The position numbers and the translations under genes were made by a program. The notes beneath the pieces were generated by a model that was given only the letters and a program-made list of their open reading frames with translations, was not told the origin of the DNA and did no database searches. From the NCBI GenBank assembly GCA_900543085.1, contig UQQF01000081.1:1-5140 (forward strand): a DNA stretch of 5,140 bases. The letters run 5' to 3'. This document shows, one piece after another, positions 4,831 through 5,140 of the stretch. The stretch is from an uncultured Eubacteriales bacterium. Lineage in GTDB: Bacteria > Bacillota > Clostridia > Oscillospirales > Oscillospiraceae. Numbering within the stretch: position 1 is the first letter of the stretch; each line of letters begins with the position of its first letter.

Positions 4831-5140
4831 ACAGCTTGTCAAAAAACCTCGTAGAGTTTCGCGCCCTATGGGCGCGAAAGGGACTGGGATCATTTTCGGC
4901 GGCGGCGTGTACGTCGCCGAAAATACTTCGGGTTCCCGATGTGTGCGAATCGCACTCATCGGGAGAGGAGGAGCAGCGAAATGACTGAGCTCTCGGCTTT
5001 AGCCGTGAGCGAAGGATATGCAGCTTGCGACGACGAAGCGAGCGTCGAATTGTCCGACAAAGGCGGATAATTGAGGCCAACCTCCATTGTCCGCCTTTGG
5101 CGGACAACCGAGGCGCAGAGCGCAGCGCCGGTCTCCATCG
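4831..5140. repeat. Non-coding region made of closely packed inverted repeats
   Basis: I see no credible gene in these 310 bases; the open frames here look like low-complexity shadows. Perfect or near-perfect hairpins follow one another. The main ones are 4857-4879 (10-base arms, 3-base loop), 4892-4924 (10-base arms ATTTTCGGCG / CGCCGAAAAT), 4935-4963 (7 + 5 base pairs with one T-T mismatch) and 4989-5010 (4 + 4, again one T-T mismatch). Then come 5031-5047 (5 base pairs), 5050-5070 (7 base pairs with one G-T), 5073-5084 (4 base pairs), 5087-5107 (9 base pairs, 3-base loop) and 5112-5129 (5 base pairs). The 5050-5070 and 5087-5107 units are diverged copies. A TTGACA (4842-4837, minus strand) preceded by a T tract has no acceptable -10. 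Candidates are a composite intergenic repeat (REP/BIME-like or MITE-derived), a structured RNA, or a leader. The element probably continues beyond base 5140. Confidence 0.65.
5050..5107. repeat. Two diverged copies of a 21-base palindromic unit
   Basis: The units at 5050-5070 and 5087-5107 both begin TTGTCCG and end GGCGGAYAA on the plus strand, and they match at 16 of 21 positions. The differences are in the loop (AAA versus TTT), at one stem base, and at the T/C that gives a G-T pair in the first unit. They are spaced 37 bases apart, with a small GAGG / CCTC hairpin between. This looks like repeat units rather than chance palindromes. Confidence 0.6.

Noticed and set aside
4837..4842. TTGACA on the minus strand as a rimM promoter -35 box
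   Set aside because: At 15-18 bases downstream I find only TACTCC, ACTCCC, CTCCCG or TCCCGC, none a credible -10, and the terminator stem occupies that interval.
4796..5107. A 103-codon open frame on the minus strand before rimM
   Set aside because: It runs through successive perfect hairpins and the terminator. Its sequence is Arg/Ser-rich without a domain, as expected for a frame read through a structured repeat.
4831..5140. CRISPR array
   Set aside because: The repeated units are palindromes of different length and sequence without regular spacers. Only two units resemble one another.

Overview
This window reads as a chromosomal segment of a GC-rich, Gram-positive-type bacterium, most likely a member of the Clostridia. 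The clues are strong AAGGAGG-type ribosome binding sites, a Staphylococcus-like type II pantothenate kinase, an XRE regulator with a large membrane domain, and a GNAT of the kind common in clostridia. No exact taxon can be given from the sequence alone. All five supported genes lie on the minus strand, so the transcription order runs from high to low coordinates.

From right to left: about 310 bases (4831-5140) contain no convincing gene and are packed with inverted repeats. A rho-independent terminator (4806-4830) follows, directly in front of rimM (4304-4789, 16S rRNA processing / 30S maturation). One base further on is trmD (3004-4302), which here encodes tRNA m1G37 methyltransferase fused in frame to a C-terminal GNAT acetyltransferase domain. 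A 135-base gap carries a near-consensus sigma-A promoter (2910-2939). It drives an XRE-type regulator with about 12 predicted membrane segments (1459-2868), whose membrane part is built from tandem 61-residue repeats. After a 115-base GC-rich gap with hairpins come coaW (546-1343, type II pantothenate kinase) and rsmA/ksgA (1-549, 16S rRNA A1518/A1519 dimethyltransferase). The last two overlap by GTGA, and the C-terminus of rsmA lies outside the window.

Functionally this is mostly ribosome and tRNA maturation (RimM, TrmD, RsmA), plus the first step of CoA synthesis and one probable one-component membrane-linked regulator. In many bacteria rimM-trmD sits between rpsP and rplS. Here neither is visible: a structured repeat region lies upstream and the regulator lies downstream.

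The most notable points are the TrmD-GNAT fusion, the hairpin array ending in a terminator just before rimM, and a codon contrast. Isoleucine is mostly ATA in rimM, trmD and rsmA but almost exclusively ATC in coaW. The regulator also has internally duplicated membrane units. I saw no CRISPR array, tRNA, rRNA, transposase or phage gene.
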